From an uncultured Clostridium sp. (lineage in GTDB: Bacteria; Bacillota; Clostridia; TANB77; CAG-508): a stretch of 37,727 bases of DNA. Below the pieces are notes generated by a model that saw nothing but the letters and a program-made list of their open reading frames with translations, made no database searches and was not told the origin of the DNA. Where the stretch lies: NCBI GenBank assembly GCA_948471035.1, contig CAOKRC010000016.1, positions 1-37,727 on the forward strand, in the 5' to 3' direction. Position 1 is the stretch's first letter. Each line of letters begins with the position of its first letter. This document shows positions 8,044-16,410 of this stretch, one piece after another. Made by a program: the position numbers and the translations under genes.

Positions 8044-8250
8044 TTATTTTTTAGAAACATTGGTTATATGGATTTTTTGCCCATTATCAGTATAGGTTCT
8101 TTCAATAGTAAATAGTAAATTTGAATGAGCTGTTGCAAGCTGTTGAAGCTCATATTCGGATATTCGAATAGTTGCACTAAGCAACTTGTTTGATGCTATA
8201 TCAGATAAATAACTTTCTACCTGATATTCTCTTTCTTCTATATTTTGCAT
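8044..8250 (-). CDS. Small hypothetical protein
   Basis: A 68-residue protein with AGGAG upstream of its ATG on the minus strand. No domain is recognised. The text SATIRISEYELQQLATAHSNLLFTIERTYTDNGQKIHITNVSKK is polar and probably alpha/beta. Its codons (CTT, GTT, CAG-like choices) are more mixed than in neighbouring housekeeping genes, which suggests a different origin. It lies in a small minus-strand island with the gene at 8449. Confidence 0.55.
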   Translation of the reverse strand: MQNIEEREYQVESYLSDIASNKLLSATIRISEYELQQLATAHSNLLFTIERTYTDNGQKIHITNVSKK

Positions 8251-8406
8251 AATATTATCTCCTAAATATAAAGGTGGCAGGCGTTAAGCCTTTATAGGCT
8301 TATATAAACATTATACAACTTTATGTAAAATAATTCAATAGTAATTAATAAAGTGTTTTATATAAAGGAAGTTTAATAAAAGATACAATATGAAAATATA
8401 GTGAAA

Positions 8407-8449
8407 AAACAAGAAATGGAGGTCAAAATACGACCACCATTTCTTGTTT
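8407..8449 (-). terminator. Strong terminator of the 76-residue gene
   Basis: A 17-bp stem with one A-A mismatch (8407-8423 with about 8433-8449; arms AAACAAGAAATGG and CCATTTCTTGTTT) starts at the stop codon of the minus gene. On the minus strand it is followed by TTTTTT. Confidence 0.8.
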
Positions 8450-8679
8450 TATGCATTATCGTCAACAAGCTGACAAGTTGCAGAATACAGTCTCGAACTT
8501 TTTTGCTCAATTGCTGACACTTGTAACTTCTTCCTATAAGGAAGATATGGTTCATAAATGCGAGCCAAATCATAGACTAATTGTTCTGCTAAATTAGATA
8601 TAGTGATTTGTTCTGCTTGTTCAAGTCCATTTATAAGTTCTGATAATGCGAGTGATAGAGTTTTAGATGTTTGTGCCAT
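8449..8679 (-). CDS. Small hypothetical protein
   Basis: A 76-residue, probably helical protein (SLALSELINGLEQAEQITISNLAEQLVYDLARIYEPYLPYRKKLQ) with AAAGGAG before its ATG. No family is recognised. Codon use includes CTC, CGC, GTC, AGG, TCG and CTG, unusual for this AT-rich neighbourhood, so it may be acquired DNA. A very strong terminator follows its stop, making it a self-contained single-gene unit. Confidence 0.6.
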   Translation of the reverse strand: MAQTSKTLSLALSELINGLEQAEQITISNLAEQLVYDLARIYEPYLPYRKKLQVSAIEQKSSRLYSATCQLVDDNA

Positions 8680-8843
8680 TTATGTTTCTCCTTTAAAAAC
8701 AATAAATACAAATGTTCCATAACTATTTTATCACATTATGTTTTATTGTGCAATAATTATTTTCCACTTATGTTGCATATAAAAACATATTGTACTTTCA
8801 ATAGATTTATGTTACAATAGCAATAATTGAAAGGAGAATAATA

Positions 8844-9431
8844 ATGAAAATAGGTATAGATATTGATGGTGTTATTTTAAATAGTGAAAATTTATTTAGA
8901 GTAAAGAGCGAATTATATGATTTGCTAGAGCTTCATAAGAAAGGAGTTATTAATAAAAAAGGATTTCTTGATTGTGAAAGATATGATTGGACAAATGAAG
9001 AATTAGACAATTTTAGGATAAAATATTTCATACAAGTAACAAAGGAATCAAATTTAATGCCAGGTGTGAAAGAAGTATTAGAGTTACTAAAAAATGATGG
9101 TCATGAACTTATAATAATAACAGCAAGAGGATTAACTATTAAAGGGATGAAAGAAGCAGGAGAAGAAAAACTTAATATATGTAAATTGAAATTTGATAGA
9201 TATTATTGGGCAGTTGAAAATAAAGCAAAAGTATGTGAAAATGAGAAAGTAGACATAATGATTGATGATAAAGCAAGTATTTGTAAGGAGATATCACAAA
9301 ATAAAATCAAAACATTATATTTTAGAGATGTAAACAGAGAAAAACTAGAAGAAAACGAATATTTAAAAGAAGTGAATAATTGGGGAGAAATTTATAGATA
9401 TATTTACAATTTGAATATGGAGGAGAAGTAA
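8844..9431 (+). CDS. HAD-superfamily 5'-nucleotidase-like phosphatase
   Basis: A 195-residue protein opening with the HAD nucleophile motif I-D-I-D-G-V (first Asp nucleophile, second Asp acid/base). A motif II-like Thr lies in LIIITARG, a conserved Lys region follows, and the acidic motif is [11 protein letters not shown]. The architecture fits the 5'(3')-deoxyribonucleotidase-like (NT5C) branch; the substrate is uncertain. The stop is 2 bp before the lepA start, whose binding site lies in this gene's last codons, so the two are translationally linked. Confidence 0.75.
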   Translation: MKIGIDIDGVILNSENLFRVKSELYDLLELHKKGVINKKGFLDCERYDWTNEELDNFRIKYFIQVTKESNLMPGVKEVLELLKNDGHELIIITARGLTIKGMKEAGEEKLNICKLKFDRYYWAVENKAKVCENEKVDIMIDDKASICKEISQNKIKTLYFRDVNREKLEENEYLKEVNNWGEIYRYIYNLNMEEK

Positions 9432-9433
9432 CT

Positions 9434-11247
9434 TTGAAAGATAGACAAAGTCATATTAGAAACTTTTGTATAATTGCACATATAGATCATGGAAAATCAA
9501 CTCTTGCAGATAGATTAATTGAAATGACAGGAGTACTTTCTAAACGTGAAATGGAAGAACAAGTTCTAGATAATATGGACCTTGAACGTGAAAGAGGAAT
9601 TACTATAAAGTCTCAAGCTGTAAGAATGAAATATGTTGCAAAAGATGGTGAAGAATATACATTTAATTTAATAGACACACCAGGACACGTAGATTTTAAT
9701 TACGAGGTATCTAGAAGTCTTGCTGCTTGCGATGGAGCAATTTTAGTTGTAGATGCAAGCCAGGGTGTAGAGGCACAGACTCTTGCAAACGTGTATTTAG
9801 CATTAGATAATAACTTAGAAATATTACCAGTAATAAATAAAGTAGATTTACCAAATGCAAGACCTGATGAAGTAAAAAAAGAAATTGAAGATATTATTGG
9901 AATTCCAGCAATGGATGCACCGTGTATATCTGCAAAATCAGGTTTAAATGTAGATCAAGTTTTAGAAAGAATTGTAACAGATATTCCAGCACCTACTGGT
10001 GATGAAGAGGAAAAATTAAAATGCCTAATTTTTGATTCTTTTTATGATAATTATAAAGGTGCAATTGCATATGTAAGAGTAGCAAATGGTACAGTTAAAG
10101 TTGGAGACGAAATAAGATTAATGGCGAGGGATAAAGTGTTTACTGTAACAGAAGTACGGAATTTTTGAGCCTGGAACCTATAAACAAACAAATGAACTTC
10201 TTGCAGGAGAAGTACGGATATGTTGCAGCAAGTATTAAGAATTTATCTGATGTACATGTTGGAGATACAATTACATTAAACAATGACCCAGCAGATGAAC
10301 CTTTAAAAGGATATAAAAAGGTAAATCCGATGGTATATTGTGGATTATATCCAGTAGATGGAAGTGATTACGAAAATTTAAAAGAAGCATTGGAAAAATT
10401 AGAGTTAAACGATGCAGCTTTACAATATGAACCAGAAACATCAACAGCTTTAGGATTTGGATTTAGATGTGGATTTTTAGGATTATTACATTTAGAGATA
10501 ATAGAAGAAAGACTAGATAGAGAATTCGATTTAAGTCTTATTACCACATCACCATCGGTTATTTATAAAGTTCATAAAACAGATGGTACAGTTGAAGAGC
10601 TATATAATCCAAGTGACTTACCATCACCACAAGAAATATCATATATGGAGGAACCAATTGTAAAAGCAGAAATATTAACTCCAAAAGAATATGTAGGAAA
10701 TATAATGGAAATATGCCAAAATAGACGTGGTGTATATGTAGATATGAAATATCTTGATGAGACAAGAGTAACTCTTATTTATGAATTACCATTAAATGAA
10801 ATTATATATGACTTTTTTGATAGTTTAAAATCAAAAACAAAAGGATATGCATCATTTGATTATGAATTTAAAGAATATAGAAGAGCAGAACTTGTAAAAT
10901 TAGATATACGTGTAAACGGAGAAGGTGTTGATGCTTTAAGTTTTATAGTACATAAAGATACAAGCTATCAAAGAGGAAAGAAAATGGTAGAAAAGCTAAA
11001 AACAGTAATACCAAGACAATTATTCGCGGTACCTTTGCAAGCGGTAATAGGAGGACAGATTATAGCAAGAGAAACAATATCAGCATATAGAAAAGATGTA
11101 CTTGCAAAATGTTATGGTGGAGATATAACTAGAAAGAAAAAATTATTAGAAAAACAAAAAAGAGGAAAGAAAAAAATGCGTCAAATAGGAAATGTAGATA
11201 TACCACAAGAAGCATTCTTGAGCGTATTAAAACTGGATGATGAATAA
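9434..11247 (+). CDS. lepA: LepA (EF-4) ribosomal GTPase, two CGG slips
   Basis: LepA binds ribosomes and affects translation under stress and 30S maturation. The joined protein is about 603 residues, the normal length. GTPase motifs are [13 protein letters not shown] (G1), [10 protein letters not shown] (G2), DTPGHVDF (G3), NKVDLP (G4) and S-A-K-S-G (G5). Domains III-IV and the LepA C-terminal domain ([30 protein letters not shown]) follow. In-frame CGG at 10157 and 10215 each break the frame. Skipping C gives [12 protein letters not shown] and then [12 protein letters not shown], the conserved domain II text. The start is TTG at 9434 behind GGAGGAG. Confidence 0.94.
10157..10160 (+). other. 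CGG slip site 4 (CGGA, Val-Gly in LepA)
   Basis: GTA is followed by in-frame CGG. Dropping C10157 gives GGA-ATT-TTT, the G-I-F motif. Without it a TGA follows three codons on. Confidence 0.87.
10215..10218 (+). other. CGG slip site 5 (CGGA, Val-Gly in LepA)
   Basis: Fifty-eight bases after slip site 4, GTA is again followed by CGG in the restored frame. Dropping C10215 gives GGA-TAT-GTT, the G-E-V-G-Y motif. The 19 codons between the two sites make sense only in the third frame. Confidence 0.87.
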
Positions 11248-11253
11248 AAAAAA

Positions 11254-11272
11254 CAAGGTCTATTAGACCTTG
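11254..11272. terminator. Terminator shared by lepA and the minus gene
   Basis: CAAGGTC (11254-11260) pairs with GACCTTG (11266-11272). The minus-strand stop codon (11263-11265) sits in the loop. On the minus strand the stem is followed by eight or more T. Confidence 0.8.
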
Positions 11273-11559
11273 CGATAATACTGAAGTTTTTCTTCTAAAT
11301 CAAGTTTTTTGTTTAAGTACATATTGGCAAGATGCTCATAGTGATCGCCCTTGTTAAAGTACTTTGTGGCTGAATGAGTGCATCTTTCGTAATTATCAGA
11401 ACAATAGTTTTTTTCAACATAATCATTGGCTATGCTTTCATAACCTTCAGCAAGATGACGAAAACGCTCTGCTTTAGAAGAAAAATCTTCGTGTTTTAGG
11501 GTATATTTATATACCCTATGTTGTAACCATGCTTTCCAAATAACTTTAAAAATCTTCAT
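11263..11559 (-). CDS. Small hypothetical protein
   Basis: A 98-residue, strongly charged, aromatic-rich and helical protein (for example YFNKGDHYEHLANMYLNKKLDLEEKL, reminiscent of a single helical-repeat unit). AAAGGAGG precedes the ATG. No family is recognised. Codon choice is more mixed than in flanking genes. Like the two small genes near 8.0-8.7 kb it stands alone on the minus strand with its own strong terminator. Confidence 0.6.
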   Translation of the reverse strand: MKIFKVIWKAWLQHRVYKYTLKHEDFSSKAERFRHLAEGYESIANDYVEKNYCSDNYERCTHSATKYFNKGDHYEHLANMYLNKKLDLEEKLQYYRKV

Positions 11560-11720
11560 GCAAATGCCTCCTTTTAGTAACTTGTTATAGAAAGTGGAAA
11601 TACAAAATTATGTAAATATTATAACATAAAAATATTAAAAAGTAAAGATATAACACTGAGATATGTGCATTATGTATAAAATAAAAAATAATAATAAATT
11701 AATAAAATCAGGAGTAAAAA

Positions 11721-12359
11721 ATGACAAAATATATAAAAAAGGAAGAAATAGATGATGGAGCTATATTTGAAATAGCTAATGCTTTAAAGGAAGGAAAACT
11801 TGTTGTTTTTCCTACAGATACTGTTTATGGAATTGGAACTAATGCTTATGATAAAGATGCTTGTGAGAAAATTTATGAAGTTAAAGGCAGACCTAAGTAT
11901 AAACCTTTGATTGTTTTAATTTCAGATATTTCTATGTTAAAAGAAATAGTAAAAGATATAAGTTATATAGAACAAAAATTGATAGATACTTTTTGGCCAG
12001 GACCTTTAACAATAAAATTCAAGAAAAAAGATGGTGTTTTACCTAATGTTGTATCTGCAGGTGATGAATATATTAGAGTTAGACTTATTAATGAAAGTCT
12101 TGTTCATAAGATTATTAAAACATCAGGTGTTCCTATCGTAGCTCCTAGTGCTAATCTTTCTGGTAGTTTTACAGGAACAAAAATAAAAAATATTGTTAAT
12201 GAATTAGGAGGTAAAGTAGACTATATTTTAGATTGTGGAGATATAGAAAGTGATGCTGTGTCTACAATTGTTCAAGTAGAAGACGAAAAAGTTCTTATTA
12301 TAAGAGAGGGAAAAATAAAAAAAGAAGAATTAGAAAAAATTGCAACTGTAAAGGACTAA
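11721..12359 (+). CDS. Threonylcarbamoyl-AMP synthase, Sua5/YrdC family
   Basis: A 212-residue single YrdC domain: LKEGKLVVFPTDTVYGIGTNAY binds ATP/Thr, followed by KGRPKYKPLIVLI and the APSANLSGSFTGT segment. It makes threonylcarbamoyl-AMP from Thr, bicarbonate and ATP, the first step of t6A formation at position 37 of ANN-decoding tRNAs. The C-terminal Sua5 domain found in YwlC-length proteins is absent, so it is closer to TsaC in size. The TcdA gene that cyclises t6A is also in this window, at 22945. Confidence 0.87.
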   Translation: MTKYIKKEEIDDGAIFEIANALKEGKLVVFPTDTVYGIGTNAYDKDACEKIYEVKGRPKYKPLIVLISDISMLKEIVKDISYIEQKLIDTFWPGPLTIKFKKKDGVLPNVVSAGDEYIRVRLINESLVHKIIKTSGVPIVAPSANLSGSFTGTKIKNIVNELGGKVDYILDCGDIESDAVSTIVQVEDEKVLIIREGKIKKEELEKIATVKD

Positions 12360-12471
12360 GAATATATATTTGTATAACAAGGAAAAACGATGGTATAAGT
12401 AACATCAAAATGAAAATGAAACATTAGAGAGTGTTTTAATAAAAACAATATTAAATTAATAGGTGGTAATG

Positions 12472-13377
12472 ATGAATAACGAAAATACAACAAAAACTAA
12501 CATAAACTGGTATCCAGGGCATATGGCAAAAACAAAAAAGCAGATAATAGAAGATTTAAAACTAATTGATGTAGTAGTAGAATTGCTAGATGCAAGAATA
12601 CCAATGTCTAGTCAAAATCCAGACTTACAACAAATTGCTAAAGATAAAAAAAGAATTATAGCGCTAAATAAGTGTGATTTAGCAGACGAAGTAGAAAACA
12701 AGAAATGGGTGAGTTACTTTGAAAAAAATGGAATAAAAGCAATATTAACAGATGCAAATTCTGGGGCTGGTATAAATGAGGTTACAAGGCAAATAGAAAA
12801 TCTAATGAAAGATGAGAACCAAAAGAATGCGGCAAAAGGAAGAATAGGAAAGTCTATTAGGGTTATGATTTTAGGAATACCAAACGTAGGAAAATCATCA
12901 TTTATTAATAGAATATCTAAAAAAACTTCAGCTGGAGTTGGAAATAAGCCAGGTTTTACAAAACAAAAGCAATGGATTCGTTTATCTAATAATATAGAAT
13001 TATTAGATACTCCAGGTGTATTATGGCCAAAATTTGAAAATGAAAAAGTAGCATTAAATCTAGCATTTACAGGAACAATAAAAGACGATATTTTAGAAAA
13101 AACAGAAATAGCATTTTATTTATTGAAGTTTTTATTAGAAAATTATAAAGAAAATGTAACTAGAAGATACAAAATATCAAATGAAGAATTTGAAAATATA
13201 GTAGAAAACCATCAAAATCCAAATGAACAGATTATGGATATTTTTCGATTGATAGGTAAGAGGCGTGGAGCAATTGTCTCAGGCGGAAATGTAGATGAAG
13301 AAAAAGTTGCAAACTTATTATTAGATGATTTTAGAACAGGAAAACTAGGAAAAATTTCATTAGAAAAGGTAAAATAG
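12472..13377 (+). CDS. rbgA: RbgA/YlqF ribosome biogenesis GTPase
   Basis: A circularly permuted GTPase of about 301 residues: INWYPGHMAKTKKQI at the N-terminus, the LDARIPMSSQNPDL segment, G4 N-K-C-D before G1 G-I-P-N-V-G-K-S-S, then G3-like DTPGVLWP. It acts in late 50S subunit assembly. The AGGTGG site at 12461-12466 fits the ATG at 12472 best; GTG 12463 and ATG 12469 are possible starts. It is followed 10 bp later by mrnC, probably in one operon. Confidence 0.92.
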   Translation: MNNENTTKTNINWYPGHMAKTKKQIIEDLKLIDVVVELLDARIPMSSQNPDLQQIAKDKKRIIALNKCDLADEVENKKWVSYFEKNGIKAILTDANSGAGINEVTRQIENLMKDENQKNAAKGRIGKSIRVMILGIPNVGKSSFINRISKKTSAGVGNKPGFTKQKQWIRLSNNIELLDTPGVLWPKFENEKVALNLAFTGTIKDDILEKTEIAFYLLKFLLENYKENVTRRYKISNEEFENIVENHQNPNEQIMDIFRLIGKRRGAIVSGGNVDEEKVANLLLDDFRTGKLGKISLEKVK

Positions 13378-13387
13378 GAGGAAGTAT

Positions 13388-13801
13388 TTGAATAGTATAA
13401 TAGATAATTTATTAAAAAAGGATAAAAAAGAGATAAATTTAATATCTCCACTTGTATGGGCATATGTAGGAGATGCTGTATATGAACTTTATATAAGAGC
13501 ATATTTAGTAAATACAACAAAATTAAATCCACATAAACTACATATAGAAGCAATAAGTTATGTTAAAGCAAAAGCACAAGCAAAAATTTTGGAAGATCTT
13601 ATGGAGGAATTGCGAGACGAGGAAAAAGAAGTAGTAAGAAGAGCAAGAAATACTGAGAATCATCACTTGCCAAAAAATGCAGATGTAAGGGAATATATGT
13701 ATTCTACTGCATTTGAGGGACTAATTGGGTATTTGTACTTAACAAAACAAGAAGAAAGATTGGAAGAAATTTTAAAAAAGTGCATAAATCTCAAAAAGTA
13801 A
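13388..13801 (+). CDS. mrnC: Mini-ribonuclease III (MrnC)
   Basis: A 137-residue RNase III-type catalytic domain without a dsRNA-binding domain. It has LVWAYVGDAVYELYIR with the catalytic Asp region, HKLHIEAISYVKAKAQA, and STAFEGLIGYLYL with the second acidic motif. MrnC matures 23S rRNA ends in low-GC Gram-positives. The TTG start at 13388 lies behind AGGAGGAAG. Coupling with rbgA makes this a large-subunit biogenesis pair. Confidence 0.9.
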   Translation: MNSIIDNLLKKDKKEINLISPLVWAYVGDAVYELYIRAYLVNTTKLNPHKLHIEAISYVKAKAQAKILEDLMEELRDEEKEVVRRARNTENHHLPKNADVREYMYSTAFEGLIGYLYLTKQEERLEEILKKCINLKK

Positions 13802-13890
13802 TTGACGAAACTACTAAAGATGTGTTATAAATAGATAGCACGTACTTACTTACAAAGTGAAGAATAAAAAGTAAAAATACGTTATTACAA

Positions 13891-13965
13891 GGCCCCTTGG
13901 TCAAGCGGTTAAGACGCAGCCCTCTCAAGGCTGAATCATGGGTTCGATTCCCGTAGGGGTCACCA
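13891..13965 (+). tRNA. tRNA-Glu(CTC)
   Basis: A complete cloverleaf with encoded CCA: acceptor GGCCCCT/AGGGGTC, discriminator A, anticodon stem CAGCC/GGCTG, and anticodon CTC at 13924-13926 reading GAG. The T-loop is GGTTCGATTCC. The loop has the normal seven bases. The body matches Glu tRNAs. A GAG-specific isoacceptor is notable in a genome that strongly prefers GAA. Confidence 0.93.
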
Positions 13966-14019
13966 AAACGTTCCAAAAACGAACTTTACGTTTGTTAAAC
14001 GGTTCGGTTCACCACTAAT

Positions 14020-14063
14020 AAAAGCCACGTATCCTTAATAATCAAGGATTACGTGGCTTTTTG
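14020..14063 (+). terminator. Terminator after tRNA-Glu
   Basis: AAAGCCACGTA (14021-14031) with TACGTGGCTTT, plus CCTT/AAGG inside, followed by a T run. Confidence 0.85.
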
Positions 14064-14267
14064 ATTTGATGAAATAATACAAAATTATATAGCATATCAA
14101 AAAAAGAATATGGCTAAAGAAGATATATTTCTCCTATTAAATTTTATTTTCAAAATTTTTTTTAAGTCAAATTCAAAAAAATTAAAAATCGACAAATTTT
14201 TCTAGTTATTTTTCCTTAAAAAATTCGCATACTAGCAATATAAAACAAAAAAGGAGGTAAATTTTTT

Positions 14268-15323
14268 ATGAAAAAAATAATTAGTTTTATTGCAATTTTT
14301 GCATTAATTTTTACATTTTTCCTAACAACTACAACATTTGCAGCATCACTTGATACATTAAATGTAGAGTCAAATAAAACAATAGTAAGACCAGGCGAAG
14401 AAGTTAATTTAACAATAAACTTTGGTGAAGCCTTAGGAGCTTATACATTTGATATAGCTTATGATAATAACATTTTTGATTTTGTATCAGTAGATGGAGG
14501 AACATCTAATAATACAGGAGATAAAGTTAGAGTAACATTTTATGATACAACAGGTGGAACAAATCCAAGACAAAATATGAGTATAGTATTTAAAGCAAAA
14601 GATGGGATTACTACATCTAATCCTACAGAACTTACTGTAACAGGAGAAGGTTTAGCAAATGCTGATGCATCAGTTACTTATGATGATATTACTACACCAA
14701 TAGTAAAAAATATAACAGTAGAACCAGAATATCAACCTTATGTTTTAAACTTAGAATATACAGGTGATATTATATTTGGAGAAGAAAAAGATATGAAACT
14801 TTCTTATTCTTCTACTATGGGACGTTATTATGAACACGCCAGACTTATAGCAACTGCTACAACACCAGAAGGTGCAAGTGTTAAATTGACAGGAGTTAAC
14901 GCAGGAGAACAAGCTGAACAAGACATTATATTAAGTGGTTGGGGAGACCCTCAAGGTTATAAAATTGGAGGAAAAGACGTTTTACAAACATTAAATGTAA
15001 AAGCATTATTTACAGATGCTGGAGATTATACTATAACTTTAAAACTTATAGATAGAGATAATGGAGATGGAGTTATAGCTGAAAAGCAATTTTCTTTTAC
15101 AGCTAAAGAGCATGAACAAGAAATAACACCACCAGCAGAAGAGCCACCAAAAGCTCCAGAAACAAACAATGACCAAACAACAAATAATGGGCAAACTACA
15201 AACAATGTACAAAAGCCATCAACATTACCTAAAACAGGTGACAATATATATATTCCAATGGCTGTTGTATTAATTGGTTTAACAGGTTTTGCAGTTTATT
15301 ATAATAAGAAAAAGACTAAATAA
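14268..15323 (+). CDS. LPXTG-anchored cohesin-domain surface protein
   Basis: A 351-residue secreted protein. It has a signal peptide (residues 1-25, ending T-F-A-A-S), then a cohesin-like beta-sandwich (about 30-145: SNKTIVRPGEEVNLTINF, GAYTFDIAYDNNIFDF, NMSIVFKAKDG), a second beta domain to about 285, a Pro/Thr/Asn-rich stalk, and a sorting signal L-P-K-T-G (320-324) with hydrophobic tail and K-K-K-T-K. A sortase follows downstream and a dockerin protein beyond that. Cohesins bind dockerins, so this is a plausible wall-bound receptor. The cohesin call is from pattern only. Confidence 0.8.
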   Translation: MKKIISFIAIFALIFTFFLTTTTFAASLDTLNVESNKTIVRPGEEVNLTINFGEALGAYTFDIAYDNNIFDFVSVDGGTSNNTGDKVRVTFYDTTGGTNPRQNMSIVFKAKDGITTSNPTELTVTGEGLANADASVTYDDITTPIVKNITVEPEYQPYVLNLEYTGDIIFGEEKDMKLSYSSTMGRYYEHARLIATATTPEGASVKLTGVNAGEQAEQDIILSGWGDPQGYKIGGKDVLQTLNVKALFTDAGDYTITLKLIDRDNGDGVIAEKQFSFTAKEHEQEITPPAEEPPKAPETNNDQTTNNGQTTNNVQKPSTLPKTGDNIYIPMAVVLIGLTGFAVYYNKKKTK

Positions 15324-15389
15324 TAAGAAAGGGTATCTTTAGGTTGAGGTTAATGGCAAAAAATATATAATTGAAAATATTATAATTTC

Positions 15390-15536
15390 TAAAACCAATG
15401 TTATATATTTATTTTAGAAATGGAGGATTTAACCATGTGGGGACCGCCGAATTCTGTTAAGGCTTTGCCTGTTACAGAATCGGTGGGAAGGTTATAATCC
15501 AGAATGAATAAAATAAATTATATAACATTGGTTTTA
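15390..15536 (+). repeat. 147-bp imperfect palindrome
   Basis: Nearly the whole segment folds on itself. An outer perfect 18-bp pair (15390-15407 with 15519-15536) extends by nine pairs after one bulged T. Inside are GGATTTAACC with GGTTATAATCC, then CCGCCGAATTCTGT with ACAGAATCGGTGG, and a terminal AGGC/GCCT hairpin. It fills the gap between the LPXTG gene and the sortase. It may be a MITE-like insertion or a structured RNA or processing hairpin between two cotranscribed genes. I recognise no riboswitch. Confidence 0.7.
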
Positions 15537-15570
15537 TTATTAAAAAAATTATTTACATAGGAGAAAAATT

Positions 15571-16191
15571 ATGAAAAGAAAAAAGGTTATTAAATATATT
15601 ATAAACATCATTCTGTTATGTGCAATTTTTGGTACATTAATCTGTATATTGATAGCAAAAATTGGAGATAATAAAACTAATGAAGATGATTATAAAACAG
15701 AAAAATTAAACTTAAATCTAAATAATAATAATCTAAATTATGTACCAATTATAGATGAAGCAGTAAAAATATATCCTAAAGAAGAAATTTTAGATACCTA
15801 TAAAGGATATAAAGTTTGTGCAAAGCTTGAAATACCATCTATTTCACTGGAAGCTAACATATTAAGTAATTATTCTACAAAAGCATTAAAAGTATCTTGT
15901 ACTAAATTTTGGGGAGTAAGTCCAAATGAAAATGGTAATTTCTGTATTGCAGGACATAATACTAAAAGTATGTTTTCTGGTATAAAAAAACTACAATTAG
16001 GAGATATACTTTTTATTACAGATAAGGAAATAGGGAAAGTGGAATATGAGATTTTTAATATAGATACAGTACTTCCAGATAATGTTGATTGCTTAGACCC
16101 AATTACAAAAGATGAAAAAGAAGTTACATTAATAACATGTACAAACGATTCTAAAAAAAGAGTTATTATCAAGGCTAGAGAAAAGATTTAA
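15571..16191 (+). CDS. Sortase
   Basis: A 206-residue membrane-anchored transpeptidase. One N-terminal transmembrane helix (about 8-30) is followed by a sortase fold with catalytic His129 in C-I-A-G-H-N, Cys190 in T-L-I-T-C-T and Arg197 in K-K-R. Sortases cut between Thr and Gly of LPXTG and attach the protein to the wall. Its gene is next to an LPKTG protein, the likely substrate. The compact size suggests a class D-like enzyme, but class is not decided by what I can see. Confidence 0.87.
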   Translation: MKRKKVIKYIINIILLCAIFGTLICILIAKIGDNKTNEDDYKTEKLNLNLNNNNLNYVPIIDEAVKIYPKEEILDTYKGYKVCAKLEIPSISLEANILSNYSTKALKVSCTKFWGVSPNENGNFCIAGHNTKSMFSGIKKLQLGDILFITDKEIGKVEYEIFNIDTVLPDNVDCLDPITKDEKEVTLITCTNDSKKRVIIKAREKI

Positions 16192-16241
16192 CATTTATAT
16201 CTATATAAAATTGTTAAAATTCAAACAATATTTTTTTTCTA

Positions 16242-16345
16242 CCGCTCCCATGTAGTAATATATTTATTTTGAAAAGTTTCGACACTCGTCACAGCCTCTG
16301 GAGATTCCGCGTACTACACTTTTAAAATAAATATATTACTACATT
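16242..16345. repeat. Dispersed inverted-repeat element, copy 1
   Basis: About 104 bp with perfect 20-bp terminal inverted repeats (16251-16270 and 16324-16343; arm begins TGTAGTAATATATTT). It is almost identical to the copy at 30292-30396. The inner 50 bases include GACACTCGTCACAG and CTCTGGAGA. There is no ORF. It behaves like a MITE or a mobile hairpin and lies between the sortase and the hydrolase gene. Confidence 0.85.
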
Positions 16346-16410
16346 CGCACTAGTTTCTAATATAGGATTGAAACTTATTAAGTTACATATCAAATGAAAG
16401 GAAAAAATAA

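Noticed and set aside
13791-13976. A 61-residue ORF on the minus strand across the tRNA
   Set aside because: It overlaps tRNA-Glu and has no ribosome binding site.
13966-14010. Sequence after tRNA-Glu resembling a partial tRNA 3' end (possible att duplication)
   Set aside because: The similarity is only about ten bases and no integrase or element boundary is nearby.
15421-15500. Riboswitch (c-di-GMP, THF or cobalamin) upstream of the sortase
   Set aside because: The consensus core motifs of these classes are absent; the segment is one long self-complementary stem.
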